Part shown: piece by piece, positions 16,147 to 24,778 of the stretch
How positions within the stretch are numbered: position 1 is the stretch's first letter
Layout: each line of letters opens with the position of its first letter
The notes under the pieces: generated by a model
Told to the model about the DNA's origin: nothing
What the model saw: the letters and a program-made list of their open reading frames with translations, nothing else
Databases searched by the model: none
Origin: Clostridia bacterium
GTDB lineage: Bacteria > Bacillota > Clostridia > TANB77 > CAG-508
DNA: 41,389 nucleotides
Direction of reading: 5' to 3'
NCBI GenBank assembly: GCA_017510245.1
Contig: JAFWNQ010000008.1
Coordinates: 1 to 41,389 of the forward strand
Made by a program: the position numbers and the translations under genes

Positions 16147-18066
16147 TTATGGTTTACAATCCTTACATGGAGAGTAATGAGCAAGCATATACTCTCTTGT
16201 TTGTGTCATAGTTGTAAGATTCTTTGATGAAGCTTTATTTAAGCCAGGACAAGAAGACCTACTATGAAATTTTTTTGTTCTAGTATTAACTATATATGTA
16301 TTAGTATTGCTTGTTTGAACTGGTCTTGGAATTTGTTCTTGGAAAGCATTTGTTGTATTCCCTGTGTTTGATGGGGCTGAATCTCCTTTTTCTACTAATT
16401 GAATTTGAATTCCTTCTAGCCTATAAGAATATCCAGCAGTACCGGCAGATTCACCATTTTTAGCCCATCCCATCCAACCAATGTTCTGACAGTGAACTCT
16501 ATAGTATATATCATAATGACTTGCTAGATTTCCTGTTAATCTTATTTTAATAGCTTCTAGTCTTAAACTTCTACCAGATGTTCCAGACATAGCACCATTT
16601 TTCTTACTAAAATCTTTTTCCCAGCCTACATCTTGGATGTGAGTACAATACTCAACATTCCCAGTTAAATCTGTGTTTTCTATTTTAATTCTAATAGCTT
16701 CTAATCTAAGACTTTGACCAATTGTTCCTGAAACTACTCCAGAATTTACATATCCTTGCCAACCATAGTTTTGTACATGAGTTTGATATCTAATATTTTG
16801 CTTAAATTTGTTTGATGTGCTTCCAGGTGCTGCTCCATTCTTAGCAACCACTTTTATTTCAATAGCTTCTAGCCTGTATGAAAAACCAGCAGTGCCGGCA
16901 GATTCACCATTTTTAGCCCATCCCATCCAGCCTATATCTTGGCAGTGAACTCGGTAATAAACATCATATTGATTTGCAATTTCACCTGTTAATCTAATTT
17001 TAATTGCTTCAAGTCTCAAGCTTCTACCAGATGTTCCAGACATTTCTTTATTTTTCTTGAAATCTTGCCATCCAATATTTTGAATGTGTGTGCTATACTC
17101 AATTCCACCACTAACTGGAAGATTATCTAAGTAGATATTGATAGCTTCTAATCTTAAACTTTTTCCAGAAGTTCCTGCTGAAGCTCCATCTCTAACATAA
17201 TTTTGCCATCCCACATCTTGAACATGAGTACGATAATATACATGTAATTGCTTAGGAACAATTTTTATTGTGTTTGTATATGTATGACTTCCAACTTGTG
17301 AAGTCAAAGTAACTGTTCCTTGTTTTAATGCTTTTATTTTCCCATTCGTAACTGATGCTATAGAAGTATCTGACAATGTATATTCGATGTTTGAATTATC
17401 CAATTTAAAAGTTTGTCCATTATAATCACCAGTTGCACTAATTGTTGCTGCTTTTCCTACTTCTAATTCATCATTATATAAACCATTTAATGTAATTCTA
17501 AAATTGTCCATAGGAACTTCAACACTAGCAGTTACTTGCTGAGAACCAGATTTGATATTTTGATCTGTAGAATCATAAAACGAAAATAGCTGTACCCAGT
17601 AATAGTAGCCATCAATATTAGCACAACCAACACCCATAGCTTTAAATCCTGAAGACAAAATATTTCCTTTGTGAGAAGATGAATTCATCCAAGCTTGCAT
17701 TACGTATGAAGGATTAAAATATCCCATTGCTATGTTTTCTCCATATGCTCTTCTAGAAATAGAAAAACAGCTGCTACCATTAGGTCTTGTATGAGAAAAA
17801 CTGATAGAACATTCTACAGCTCTTTGCATCGCACATTCTGTCAATTCTTTGTCGACAGTAAGTGGCGATAAGTTGTTTCTTGATCTTTCATTATTAACTA
17901 TTTTTAAAACTTCTTTTGAATAATCATAGTTAAGTGATGCCTGTACTGGAACAACTAAATTACCAGTTGATGTTACTTGAAAATCAGCAGCATGAACATG
18001 ATTATTAAAAATTAAAAGCGCAAAAAACAGCAAAGAAATCAAGCTAATTCTTTTTAACAATTTCAC
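16147..18066 (-). CDS. Secreted CAP-domain protein with six ChW repeats
   Basis: 639 residues in five parts. Residues 1-27 are a signal peptide ending in HVHA/ADF. About 45-170 is a CAP (SCP/PR1) domain: VNNERSRNNLSPL, SHTRPNGSS, GENIAMGY and SSHKGNIL. About 190-270 is a Big2-like Ig fold. About 275-560 holds six ChW repeats (GW...SGTSGRSLRLEAI), a cell-surface module typical of Clostridia. The last 45 residues form an Ada-like zinc site (FHSRSSCPGLN ... SPCKDC). Start is GTG at 18066 after a seven-G ribosome binding site. Repeats 2-3 and 5-6 are almost identical, so a block of three was probably duplicated. It probably acts at the cell surface; substrate unknown. Divergent from the next operon. 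Confidence 0.9.
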   Translation of the reverse strand: MKLLKRISLISLLFFALLIFNNHVHAADFQVTSTGNLVVPVQASLNYDYSKEVLKIVNNERSRNNLSPLTVDKELTECAMQRAVECSISFSHTRPNGSSCFSISRRAYGENIAMGYFNPSYVMQAWMNSSSHKGNILSSGFKAMGVGCANIDGYYYWVQLFSFYDSTDQNIKSGSQQVTASVEVPMDNFRITLNGLYNDELEVGKAATISATGDYNGQTFKLDNSNIEYTLSDTSIASVTNGKIKALKQGTVTLTSQVGSHTYTNTIKIVPKQLHVYYRTHVQDVGWQNYVRDGASAGTSGKSLRLEAINIYLDNLPVSGGIEYSTHIQNIGWQDFKKNKEMSGTSGRSLRLEAIKIRLTGEIANQYDVYYRVHCQDIGWMGWAKNGESAGTAGFSYRLEAIEIKVVAKNGAAPGSTSNKFKQNIRYQTHVQNYGWQGYVNSGVVSGTIGQSLRLEAIRIKIENTDLTGNVEYCTHIQDVGWEKDFSKKNGAMSGTSGRSLRLEAIKIRLTGNLASHYDIYYRVHCQNIGWMGWAKNGESAGTAGYSYRLEGIQIQLVEKGDSAPSNTGNTTNAFQEQIPRPVQTSNTNTYIVNTRTKKFHSRSSCPGLNKASSKNLTTMTQTREYMLAHYSPCKDCKP

Positions 18067-18156
18067 AAAAACCCCCCCTTTTTAATTTTCAATTTACCAA
18101 CTAAAATTTTATCATATGGTTCACATAAAGTCAATTACACTATTTCAAAAAAATTA

Positions 18157-18185
18157 TTGATTAATAAACAATTTTTGTATATAAT
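18157..18185 (+). promoter_or_regulatory. Sigma-A promoter of the VWA-XpaC-TelA-AAA operon
   Basis: TTGATT (18157-18162) and TATAAT (18180-18185), 17-base spacer, followed by AAAGGAGG at 18198-18205. Confidence 0.65.
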
Positions 18186-18212
18186 ATAATCAAATCAAAG
18201 GAGGAAATTGAA

Positions 18213-19847
18213 TTGGAAAATAATAATAGTAACAATATTAATACCAATAAAAAGAAAGTACCAATTTCTACAATTATTTTTATAATATTCATAGTACTAA
18301 TTGTTAATAGATTTTATTCTTCGAATAAAGAGGTTAAAGATTATATTCAAACAAAGACAGCCACAAGTAACAGCTTAAATATAATATCGAGCCAGGAAAA
18401 TAAACAATCAGAAGATATAATAGAAAATTATGCACGAAACAAGGGCTATGATGTTAATATTGAATATGCAGGTACACTTGATATAATTAGTAAATTAAAT
18501 GCTGGAGAGAATTATGATGCAGTTTGGCTATCAAACTCAATATGGAGTTATATGATTGACAGTTCAGTACATGTATCAAATTCAAAGTGTACAAGTATTA
18601 ATCCAGTTATATTTGGAATAAAGAAATCTAAGGCTCAGGAATTGGGATTCATTGACAATACAGTTTATACAAAAGACATTGTCCAAGCTATTGCAGATGG
18701 AAAATTAAAGTTTAGTATGTCAAACCCAACTAGTACAAATAGTGGTGCTTCAGCATATTTAGGAATGCTTTCTACTTTGGCAGGAAATCCAGAAGTACTA
18801 ACAGAAGAGACTTTAAATGATGAGAATTTACAAGCAAGTTTAAAGACTTTATTTACTGGAATGGAGAGATCTTCAGGAAGTGAAGACTTTTTGGAAGAAC
18901 TATTCCTAAATGGTGACTATGAAGCAGTTGTTGCATATGAATCATCAATTATTAATATTAATAAACAACTTACAAGCCAAGGGAAAGAACCACTATATGC
19001 AATATATCCAGTTGATGGAGTTTCAATTTCAGATAGCCCATTTGAATATATAGACAAAAAAGACGAGGGAAAGAAAGAAATATTTAAAGATATCCAATCA
19101 TACTTACTTAGCAATGAAGGACAAAGATTGTTACAAGAAGATGGAAAGAGAACTTGGTATGGTGGAACAACACAAAGTGCAGATAATAAGATTTTTAACC
19201 CTGAATGGGGTATAGATACAACAACATATATTTCACCTATTAAGTATCCAAGCACAAAAGTAATTAAAATGGCATTAAATCTATATCAAACAGCCCTTAG
19301 AAAGCCTGTACATGTTGCATTTTGTTTGGATTATTCTGGAAGTATGTATGGAGACGGATATAAAGAGTTAGTTTCTGCAATGGAATATATTTTAACAGAA
19401 AAAGCTTCGGCAGATTTTATACAATTTTCAGATAAAGATAAAATAGATGTAATACCATTTGCTTCAACTGTATATGCTCCTTGGTCAACAGATAATGGAA
19501 CACAAACAGCGCAGATTTTAAGTAATATTAAAGCAGTACAGCCAAATGGAATAACAGCTTTGTATCCTGCAGCAACTAAGGCAGTCGAATTATTACAAGA
19601 TGAAAATAAAGATGATTATAATATTTCTGTAGTTTTGATGACAGATGGAGCAGGAAATGTTGGAGAATTTGAAGATTTATCAAAAAGCTACAATGGTGTA
19701 ACAAACAAGATTCCTGTATATTCAATAACATTTGGTCAAGCAAGTGAATCACAATTAAACCTAATTGCAAAATTAACAAATGGTAAAGTATTTGATGGAA
19801 AACAAGACTTAGTTAAAGCCTTTAAAGAGGTTAGAGGATATAACTAA
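18213..19847 (+). CDS. Membrane-anchored solute-binding-like plus von Willebrand A protein
   Basis: A 544-residue protein. After a basic N-terminus, residues 16-35 form one membrane helix, so the rest should be outside. Residues about 50-340 resemble a periplasmic-binding (type II) fold: YDVNIEYAGTLDIISKLNAGE, YDAVWLSNS, and STNSGASAYLG. Residues about 363-544 form a VWA domain with a complete MIDAS: DYSGSM, the threonine in NGITALYP, and LMTDGAGN. Start is TTG at 18213, seven bases after AAAGGAGG; no ATG is near. First gene of a five-gene operon with XpaC, a second binding protein, TelA and a AAA+ ATPase. A ligand-sensing or adhesion role is inferred. Confidence 0.8.
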   Translation: MENNNSNNINTNKKKVPISTIIFIIFIVLIVNRFYSSNKEVKDYIQTKTATSNSLNIISSQENKQSEDIIENYARNKGYDVNIEYAGTLDIISKLNAGENYDAVWLSNSIWSYMIDSSVHVSNSKCTSINPVIFGIKKSKAQELGFIDNTVYTKDIVQAIADGKLKFSMSNPTSTNSGASAYLGMLSTLAGNPEVLTEETLNDENLQASLKTLFTGMERSSGSEDFLEELFLNGDYEAVVAYESSIININKQLTSQGKEPLYAIYPVDGVSISDSPFEYIDKKDEGKKEIFKDIQSYLLSNEGQRLLQEDGKRTWYGGTTQSADNKIFNPEWGIDTTTYISPIKYPSTKVIKMALNLYQTALRKPVHVAFCLDYSGSMYGDGYKELVSAMEYILTEKASADFIQFSDKDKIDVIPFASTVYAPWSTDNGTQTAQILSNIKAVQPNGITALYPAATKAVELLQDENKDDYNISVVLMTDGAGNVGEFEDLSKSYNGVTNKIPVYSITFGQASESQLNLIAKLTNGKVFDGKQDLVKAFKEVRGYN

Positions 19848-19878
19848 TTTATGACTAGGAAAGGAATGTTTATATAAA

Positions 19879-20514
19879 ATGAAGAATTCATCAGTTATTT
19901 CTGCAATTATAGGTGGTACATTTTTTGCAGTTCCTTATTTAGCATTGTCTGTTGGAGTGCTTCCTTCATTAGCAATTGGTGCGTGTGCTTTTGGTGCAGG
20001 AGAATTAATTCTCAGAGATAAAGAAACAACCACACTAAAGGACAAAAATAGAAGTTTATATGATACTCTGATGGATGCAAAAAAACAGAATAACCAAATT
20101 GAAAAAATGGTATCACAAATTGAAGATGAAAAAATGAGAAAAGATATAAAAGAGATTACCGATTCTGCAAATAAGATAATTTCTACAGTAGAAAATAATC
20201 CTAAAAAAGCAAAGAATATGAATAATTTCTTTAACTATTATCTTCCAGTTACTCTTAATATTTTAAAGAGATATGATGAAATAGAAAATCAGAGATTAGC
20301 AACAGAAGAAGGAAAAGAGTTTATGACACAAACTCAAGACATGATAGAAAAAATAAATGGTGCATTTAAAACACAATTATCAAACCTATATAGTTCTGAT
20401 ATGATAGATACTGATGCTGAGATGAAAGTATTTGAATCAATGCTTAAAGCTGATGGGTATGATGAAACAAGTGATTTTAAAAAAATAAATAGGAGGGAAA
20501 AACAAAGTGAATAA
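19879..20514 (+). CDS. XpaC-like membrane protein
   Basis: The 211 residues begin with a hydrophobic hairpin (VISAIIGGTFFAVPYLALSVG and LPSLAIGACAFGAGELIL), then a long helical, probably coiled-coil, cytoplasmic part with two- and three-turn heptads (KNRSLYDTLMDAKKQNNQIEKM). This is the pattern of the XpaC family (named for hydrolysis of 5-bromo-4-chloroindolyl phosphate; true role unknown). In Bacillus subtilis xpaC sits next to yaaN, a TelA gene, and here TelA is two genes downstream, which supports the call. It lies 31 bases after the VWA gene and overlaps the next by eight. Confidence 0.75.
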   Translation: MKNSSVISAIIGGTFFAVPYLALSVGVLPSLAIGACAFGAGELILRDKETTTLKDKNRSLYDTLMDAKKQNNQIEKMVSQIEDEKMRKDIKEITDSANKIISTVENNPKKAKNMNNFFNYYLPVTLNILKRYDEIENQRLATEEGKEFMTQTQDMIEKINGAFKTQLSNLYSSDMIDTDAEMKVFESMLKADGYDETSDFKKINRREKQSE

Positions 20515-21655
20515 CAAAAAGCAAATTATTGGAATTGCAATATTTATTGTACTAATTTTGATAATAGTAGGTATTAAATTTTTTGGAGATAAAAAAGAAG
20601 TTGATGTTAATGAGATTAAAGCTCTAGAAGATGCTAACCTAACAACAGTATATGTGGCTACTGGTGGAGGAAAAGAAGACTTTATTGCTGATGAAGATGT
20701 TGTAAGAATTATGAGAGAAAAATACAAACTAAATGTTATATATGATTCATGGAGCAATGGAAAGTTAGTTGTAAATCCATTAGTAAGAGAAGATGGAAAA
20801 ACTAAGTATGATGCAATGTTCTCATCAGATCAAAGATTTTATGATTATTATAAATTAGCTCCAGACAAAACAAAGGGAGAAGCTGATAGATATAATGTAT
20901 TAAATGGTGGACTTACATTAAATACACCTATTGTTATATATAGCTGGAAAGAAGTTGTAGACGCACTACAAACACAGGGAATTGTAACAGAACAAGATGG
21001 TGTTTATTATATCTCAGATATGACTAAATTGATGAGCTACATTCTTGAAGGAAAAAAATGGTCTGATATAGGATTAGCACAATTATATGGAAACATTAAT
21101 ATAGCATCAACAGATCCTGTTACTTCATCACCAGGTGCAACATACTATGGTCTATTGCTTTCAATATTATGTGAGAATCAAATTACAACTGAATCACTTG
21201 CAAATAATGCACCAAAACTAAAAGAGTTTTATATTAAATCTGGATATATGAATAATACACCAGCAGATTTATTTGAAAGATATTTGAAGACTGGAATGGG
21301 TGGAGAACCTATGATAGTCGATTATGAAAAATCTATGATAGATTTTGCTAACTCAAACCCAGATGGATTTAACCAGGTAAAAGACAATATTAGAGTATTA
21401 TATCCAACACCAACAATTTGGAATTCACATTGTATTGCTTCATTTACTGAAAGAGGAAATGAATTTTACAAAGCATTTGAAGATAGTGAAATTCAAAGAA
21501 TAGCTTGGGAAAGATATGGCTTTAGAACTGGCATTACTGGTGGAAGCTATGACGTTTCAAAATTTGGGATAGGTGTTCCTCAAACAGTATCAAGTACAGT
21601 ATCAGGATTAAAGATGGATGTCTATAATCAATTAATAGATTACTTAAAACAATAA
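20507..21655 (+). CDS. Second membrane-anchored solute-binding-like protein
   Basis: 382 residues; GTG start at 20507 within the end of the XpaC-like gene, with AGGAGGG about ten bases upstream. Residues 6-24 are a membrane helix with basic residues before it, so the domain is outside. The body resembles the type II binding half of the VWA protein of the same operon: LTTVYVATGGGKEDF, KYDAMFSSDQRF, then NINIASTDPVTSSPGATYYG, which lines up with SMSNPTSTNSGASAYLG there. It lacks a VWA domain and a lipobox. No permease or ATPase of an ABC importer is nearby, so it is unlikely to be a plain uptake protein. Confidence 0.7.
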   Translation: MNNKKQIIGIAIFIVLILIIVGIKFFGDKKEVDVNEIKALEDANLTTVYVATGGGKEDFIADEDVVRIMREKYKLNVIYDSWSNGKLVVNPLVREDGKTKYDAMFSSDQRFYDYYKLAPDKTKGEADRYNVLNGGLTLNTPIVIYSWKEVVDALQTQGIVTEQDGVYYISDMTKLMSYILEGKKWSDIGLAQLYGNINIASTDPVTSSPGATYYGLLLSILCENQITTESLANNAPKLKEFYIKSGYMNNTPADLFERYLKTGMGGEPMIVDYEKSMIDFANSNPDGFNQVKDNIRVLYPTPTIWNSHCIASFTERGNEFYKAFEDSEIQRIAWERYGFRTGITGGSYDVSKFGIGVPQTVSSTVSGLKMDVYNQLIDYLKQ

Positions 21656-21665
21656 TGGATAAAAA

Positions 21666-21694
21666 TTGTCAATGGGGACGGTTCTCATTGACAA
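21666..21694. repeat. REP-like hairpin with GGGGACGGTTCT core
   Basis: Perfect arms TTGTCAATG (21666-21674) and CATTGACAA (21686-21694) around an 11-base loop. Hairpins with this GGGGACGGTTCT core recur in many Clostridia genomes and resemble the targets of REP-associated tyrosine transposases. It splits the operon between the second binding protein and TelA without a T run. Confidence 0.55.
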
Positions 21695-21758
21695 GCTAGA
21701 ATAATAACAAAATATGATCAATTATAACCGTCATATTGATTAAAAGAAAGGAACAAAA

Positions 21759-22916
21759 ATGGGAGAATTAGAATTAAAAGTAGAGAAAGAAGTTAAACAA
21801 GAGGATGTTGAAAGCATAGTTAGTGAAGGTGCTGAAAAAGTTACAGAACAAAAAATTGAAGAATCATTAAATTATGATTCATTAAGTCAAGCTGAAAAAG
21901 ATGCTATCGATGAATTTAACAAAAAAATTGATGTAAATGATTCAACTCAAGTAATTCAATATGGTGCTAAAGCACAAGCTAAAATTTCAAAATTCTCTGA
22001 TAGTGTTTTAGATGGAGTAAAGACAAAAAGCACAGGAGAAGTTGGTGAGTTACTAGCTAAATTAGTTGGAGAGATTAAATCATTTGACTCAGATATAACA
22101 AGTGAGCAAAAGGGGCTTTCGAAAATATTCCACAATGCTAAAAAACAATTAGACATCATAAGTGCAAGATATAGTAAAATATCAACTAATGTTGATGGAA
22201 TAGAAAAACAATTAGAGAATCACAAGTTACAAATGTTAAAAGATATTGCAATCTTTGACACAATGTATGAAAAGAACTTAGAGTATTTCAAAGAGATATC
22301 TTTATACATTATAGCTGGAGATAGAAAATTAGAAGAATTAAGAAATGTAGTGCTTCCAGAATTGAAGAAAAAAGCTGAAGAAACAGGTGACCAATTAGAT
22401 GTCCAAAAAGTTCAAGATATGGAGAATACTATACACAGATTTGAAAAGAAAATCTATGATTTAAAAACAACAAGACTTATATCTATACAAATGGCACCAC
22501 AAATAAGATTATTACAAAACAATGATGCTGAACTAGTCGAAAAGATTCAATCATCAATAACAAATACTATTCCATTATGGAAAAACCAAATTGTGTTGGC
22601 TCTTGGAATAAACAATGCAAAACGTGCACTTGAATCACAGAGAGCTGTATCAAATCTTACAAATGATATGCTTAAGAAAAACAGTGAGATATTAAAACAA
22701 GGTTCAATAGATATAGCAGAAGAGTCAGAGAGAGCTATAGTTGATATTGAAACATTACAACAAACTAACAGAGACATTATAGATACATTAGATAAGGTAA
22801 TTGAAATCCATGAAAATGGTAGAGTAAAACGTCAAGAGGCAGAAGAACAACTACAAGATATGGAAAAAGAATTAAAAGAAAAAATGTTAGAAATAAAAAT
22901 GCCAAATGAAACTTAG
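21759..22916 (+). CDS. Toxic anion resistance protein, TelA/YaaN family
   Basis: 385 residues, all helical and soluble, about the length of TelA/YaaN. Features: the acidic N-terminus, then DDGVKTKSTGEVGELLAKL-like stretch at about residue 88 and FEKKIYDLKTTRLISIQMAPQIRLLQ with NIPLWKNQIVLALGINNAKRAL, the conserved centre of the family. TelA was named for tellurite resistance on a plasmid, but its function in Firmicutes is unclear; it is associated with XpaC and stress systems. Its operon here adds VWA, binding proteins and a AAA+ ATPase. The start has AAAGAAAGGAA upstream. Confidence 0.9.
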   Translation: MGELELKVEKEVKQEDVESIVSEGAEKVTEQKIEESLNYDSLSQAEKDAIDEFNKKIDVNDSTQVIQYGAKAQAKISKFSDSVLDGVKTKSTGEVGELLAKLVGEIKSFDSDITSEQKGLSKIFHNAKKQLDIISARYSKISTNVDGIEKQLENHKLQMLKDIAIFDTMYEKNLEYFKEISLYIIAGDRKLEELRNVVLPELKKKAEETGDQLDVQKVQDMENTIHRFEKKIYDLKTTRLISIQMAPQIRLLQNNDAELVEKIQSSITNTIPLWKNQIVLALGINNAKRALESQRAVSNLTNDMLKKNSEILKQGSIDIAEESERAIVDIETLQQTNRDIIDTLDKVIEIHENGRVKRQEAEEQLQDMEKELKEKMLEIKMPNET

Positions 22917-22928
22917 AATCTAGTAATG

Positions 22929-22994
22929 TTAATGGATTGCCATTAAAAATTAAATAGAGCATAGAATTATTTAGGCGACCAATGGTCGCCTAAA
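22929..22994 (+). promoter_or_regulatory. Two hairpins in the TelA-ATPase gap
   Basis: TTAATGG/CCATTAA (22929-22935, 22940-22946) and TTTAGGCGACC/GGTCGCCTAAA (22970-22980, 22984-22994). The second is a strong 11-bp stem but is followed by ATTAAAGGAG, not T, so it is not a terminator; it ends five bases before the ribosome binding site of the ATPase gene. It may stabilise an mRNA end or tune ATPase translation. Confidence 0.5.
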
Positions 22995-23009
22995 ATTAAA
23001 GGAGAAAAA

Positions 23010-24734
23010 ATGGATAGAAAAGACATTTTGAAAAATGTATATGATGATTTCTTTGGAGTAGATAGACTATCTAGAGAAAATGAAAAGTTAACTGAAGATA
23101 TTGCAAATCTAACTGGTATAAACTTAGGTGAGCAAGAGATTCCCACAATTGAAGTACAAAATGTGGAAAACAAAACTCAAGAAACACATTCTGAAGAAGA
23201 AAAAAACGAGATAATGCAGAAGCTTTATGAAACAATTGATAATTTATATATTGATAGTAAATCTAAAGAATTACTAAAAAAAATAATTGAATACATGAGA
23301 AAATATAATGAAGGAATAGAGAAGCAACATATCTCATTTGATATGATAGTTGTTACAACTAATAATGAAACAGTAAAATCAATCATTACAATATTAGAAG
23401 ATGCAGGATCTTTCTTTGGATATATTAGATCAGGACAAGGTGCTACTTTTTCGATGTATGATGTTGAAAAGGTGGAACAAATATCTGATATGTATGCCGA
23501 TTCAAACAACATTGTTATTATGCAAGATTTAGAAGGATTTAATTCTAAGGAACAAGAATTTAAAGATAGATTTATTCACAAATTAGATGAAAATACTAAT
23601 AAACTATCAAATGAAGTAATAACTATTATTGTTGCAAGCAATGAGGAAATAGCTAATCAGATGGTTGAATTAAACGAATCTATCAAGGATAAGCTAGATG
23701 ATTTTATTATTAAAGGAGTAAATCCAGAAGTACAAGATGCATATCAAGATATATTAGAAAAGATAAAAGAAAAGATGGAAGTTGATGAAGAATTCCAAGT
23801 AAAGCTTCTAGACTATATTTCTACTACTTATCCAAATAATAATCTGCCTTATCCTAAATATAGAGACGGAATTTGTGAAAAAATAATATTCAGTAAAGAA
23901 ATTCCTGAATATGAGAAAGAAAAAACAATGGATGAGATATTTGCTGAATTAAATAGCTTAGTTGGATTAGAGAAAGTAAAACAAGTATTGAAAGATTTGG
24001 TAAGTCTTATAGAATTAAAAGATAAAGCACAGGATGATTTGAAAATTAAAAATGTTAATTTACATATGATTTTCTTAGGAAATCCAGGAACGGGAAAAAC
24101 CACAGTTGCAAGAATTGTAGCCCAAATACTATACAATTTAAAGTATGTAAAACAAAACAAATTAATAGAAGTATCAAGTAAGGATTTGGTTGCTGAATAT
24201 GTTGGACAAACAGCTCCAAAAACAATGGCCGTTGTACAAAAAGCTTTAGGAGGAGTATTATTTGTAGATGAAGCATATTCTTTAGCAACAGGAGACGGAC
24301 AAGGTAATTCTTATAATGCAGAAGCTATAGCAACATTGATACAAGCTATGGAAAACTATAGAGATAATTTGGTTGTAATATTTGCAGGATATACAAAGGA
24401 AATGCAAGATTTCTTAAATGCAAACTCTGGTATAGTATCAAGAATTGGTTACACATTAGAATTTGAGGATTATACAGTTGAGGAGCTACTAAAGATATTT
24501 ACTCAAATGATGGAGAAATCGGGATTTATAGTTACAGAAGAAGCATTGAAAAAGGTTGAAGAAATAATTAACGAATACAAAGATTCAAGAAACTTTGGTA
24601 ATGCAAGATTTGTTAGAAATCTATATGAAAAAGCAATTGTAAAACATGCTACAAACACATCAGGAAAGAAAAATAAGAAGATATTAAAAACAATTACAGA
24701 TAAAGATATAAATGCAGAAAATTTATTAAAATAA
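23010..24734 (+). CDS. AAA+ ATPase, CbxX/SpoVK type, with long N-terminal domain
   Basis: The 574-residue protein has an unassigned N-terminal half, including an acidic linker, and a C-terminal AAA+ domain of the CbxX/CfqX/SpoVK group. Seen: Walker A FLGNPGTGKTTVARIV (about residue 351), Walker B VLFVDEAYSL, and SRIGYTLEFEDYT, where the arginine is a likely finger. The N-terminal half contains FDMIVVTTNNETVKSIITIL and a second region of mixed beta strands. AAA+ proteins often act with VWA proteins as assembly or remodelling pairs (MoxR-VWA), and the first gene of this operon has a VWA domain, but on the outside of the membrane by its sequence. Confidence 0.88.
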   Translation: MDRKDILKNVYDDFFGVDRLSRENEKLTEDIANLTGINLGEQEIPTIEVQNVENKTQETHSEEEKNEIMQKLYETIDNLYIDSKSKELLKKIIEYMRKYNEGIEKQHISFDMIVVTTNNETVKSIITILEDAGSFFGYIRSGQGATFSMYDVEKVEQISDMYADSNNIVIMQDLEGFNSKEQEFKDRFIHKLDENTNKLSNEVITIIVASNEEIANQMVELNESIKDKLDDFIIKGVNPEVQDAYQDILEKIKEKMEVDEEFQVKLLDYISTTYPNNNLPYPKYRDGICEKIIFSKEIPEYEKEKTMDEIFAELNSLVGLEKVKQVLKDLVSLIELKDKAQDDLKIKNVNLHMIFLGNPGTGKTTVARIVAQILYNLKYVKQNKLIEVSSKDLVAEYVGQTAPKTMAVVQKALGGVLFVDEAYSLATGDGQGNSYNAEAIATLIQAMENYRDNLVVIFAGYTKEMQDFLNANSGIVSRIGYTLEFEDYTVEELLKIFTQMMEKSGFIVTEEALKKVEEIINEYKDSRNFGNARFVRNLYEKAIVKHATNTSGKKNKKILKTITDKDINAENLLK

Positions 24735-24778
24735 ATCATATAAGAGAACTGCTAATAAACATAAGGAGGCTTAAGAAT

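Noticed and set aside
18213..24734. Calling the operon a tellurite resistance locus
   Set aside because: TelA's name is historical; no TerB, TerC, TerD or TerZ gene is present.
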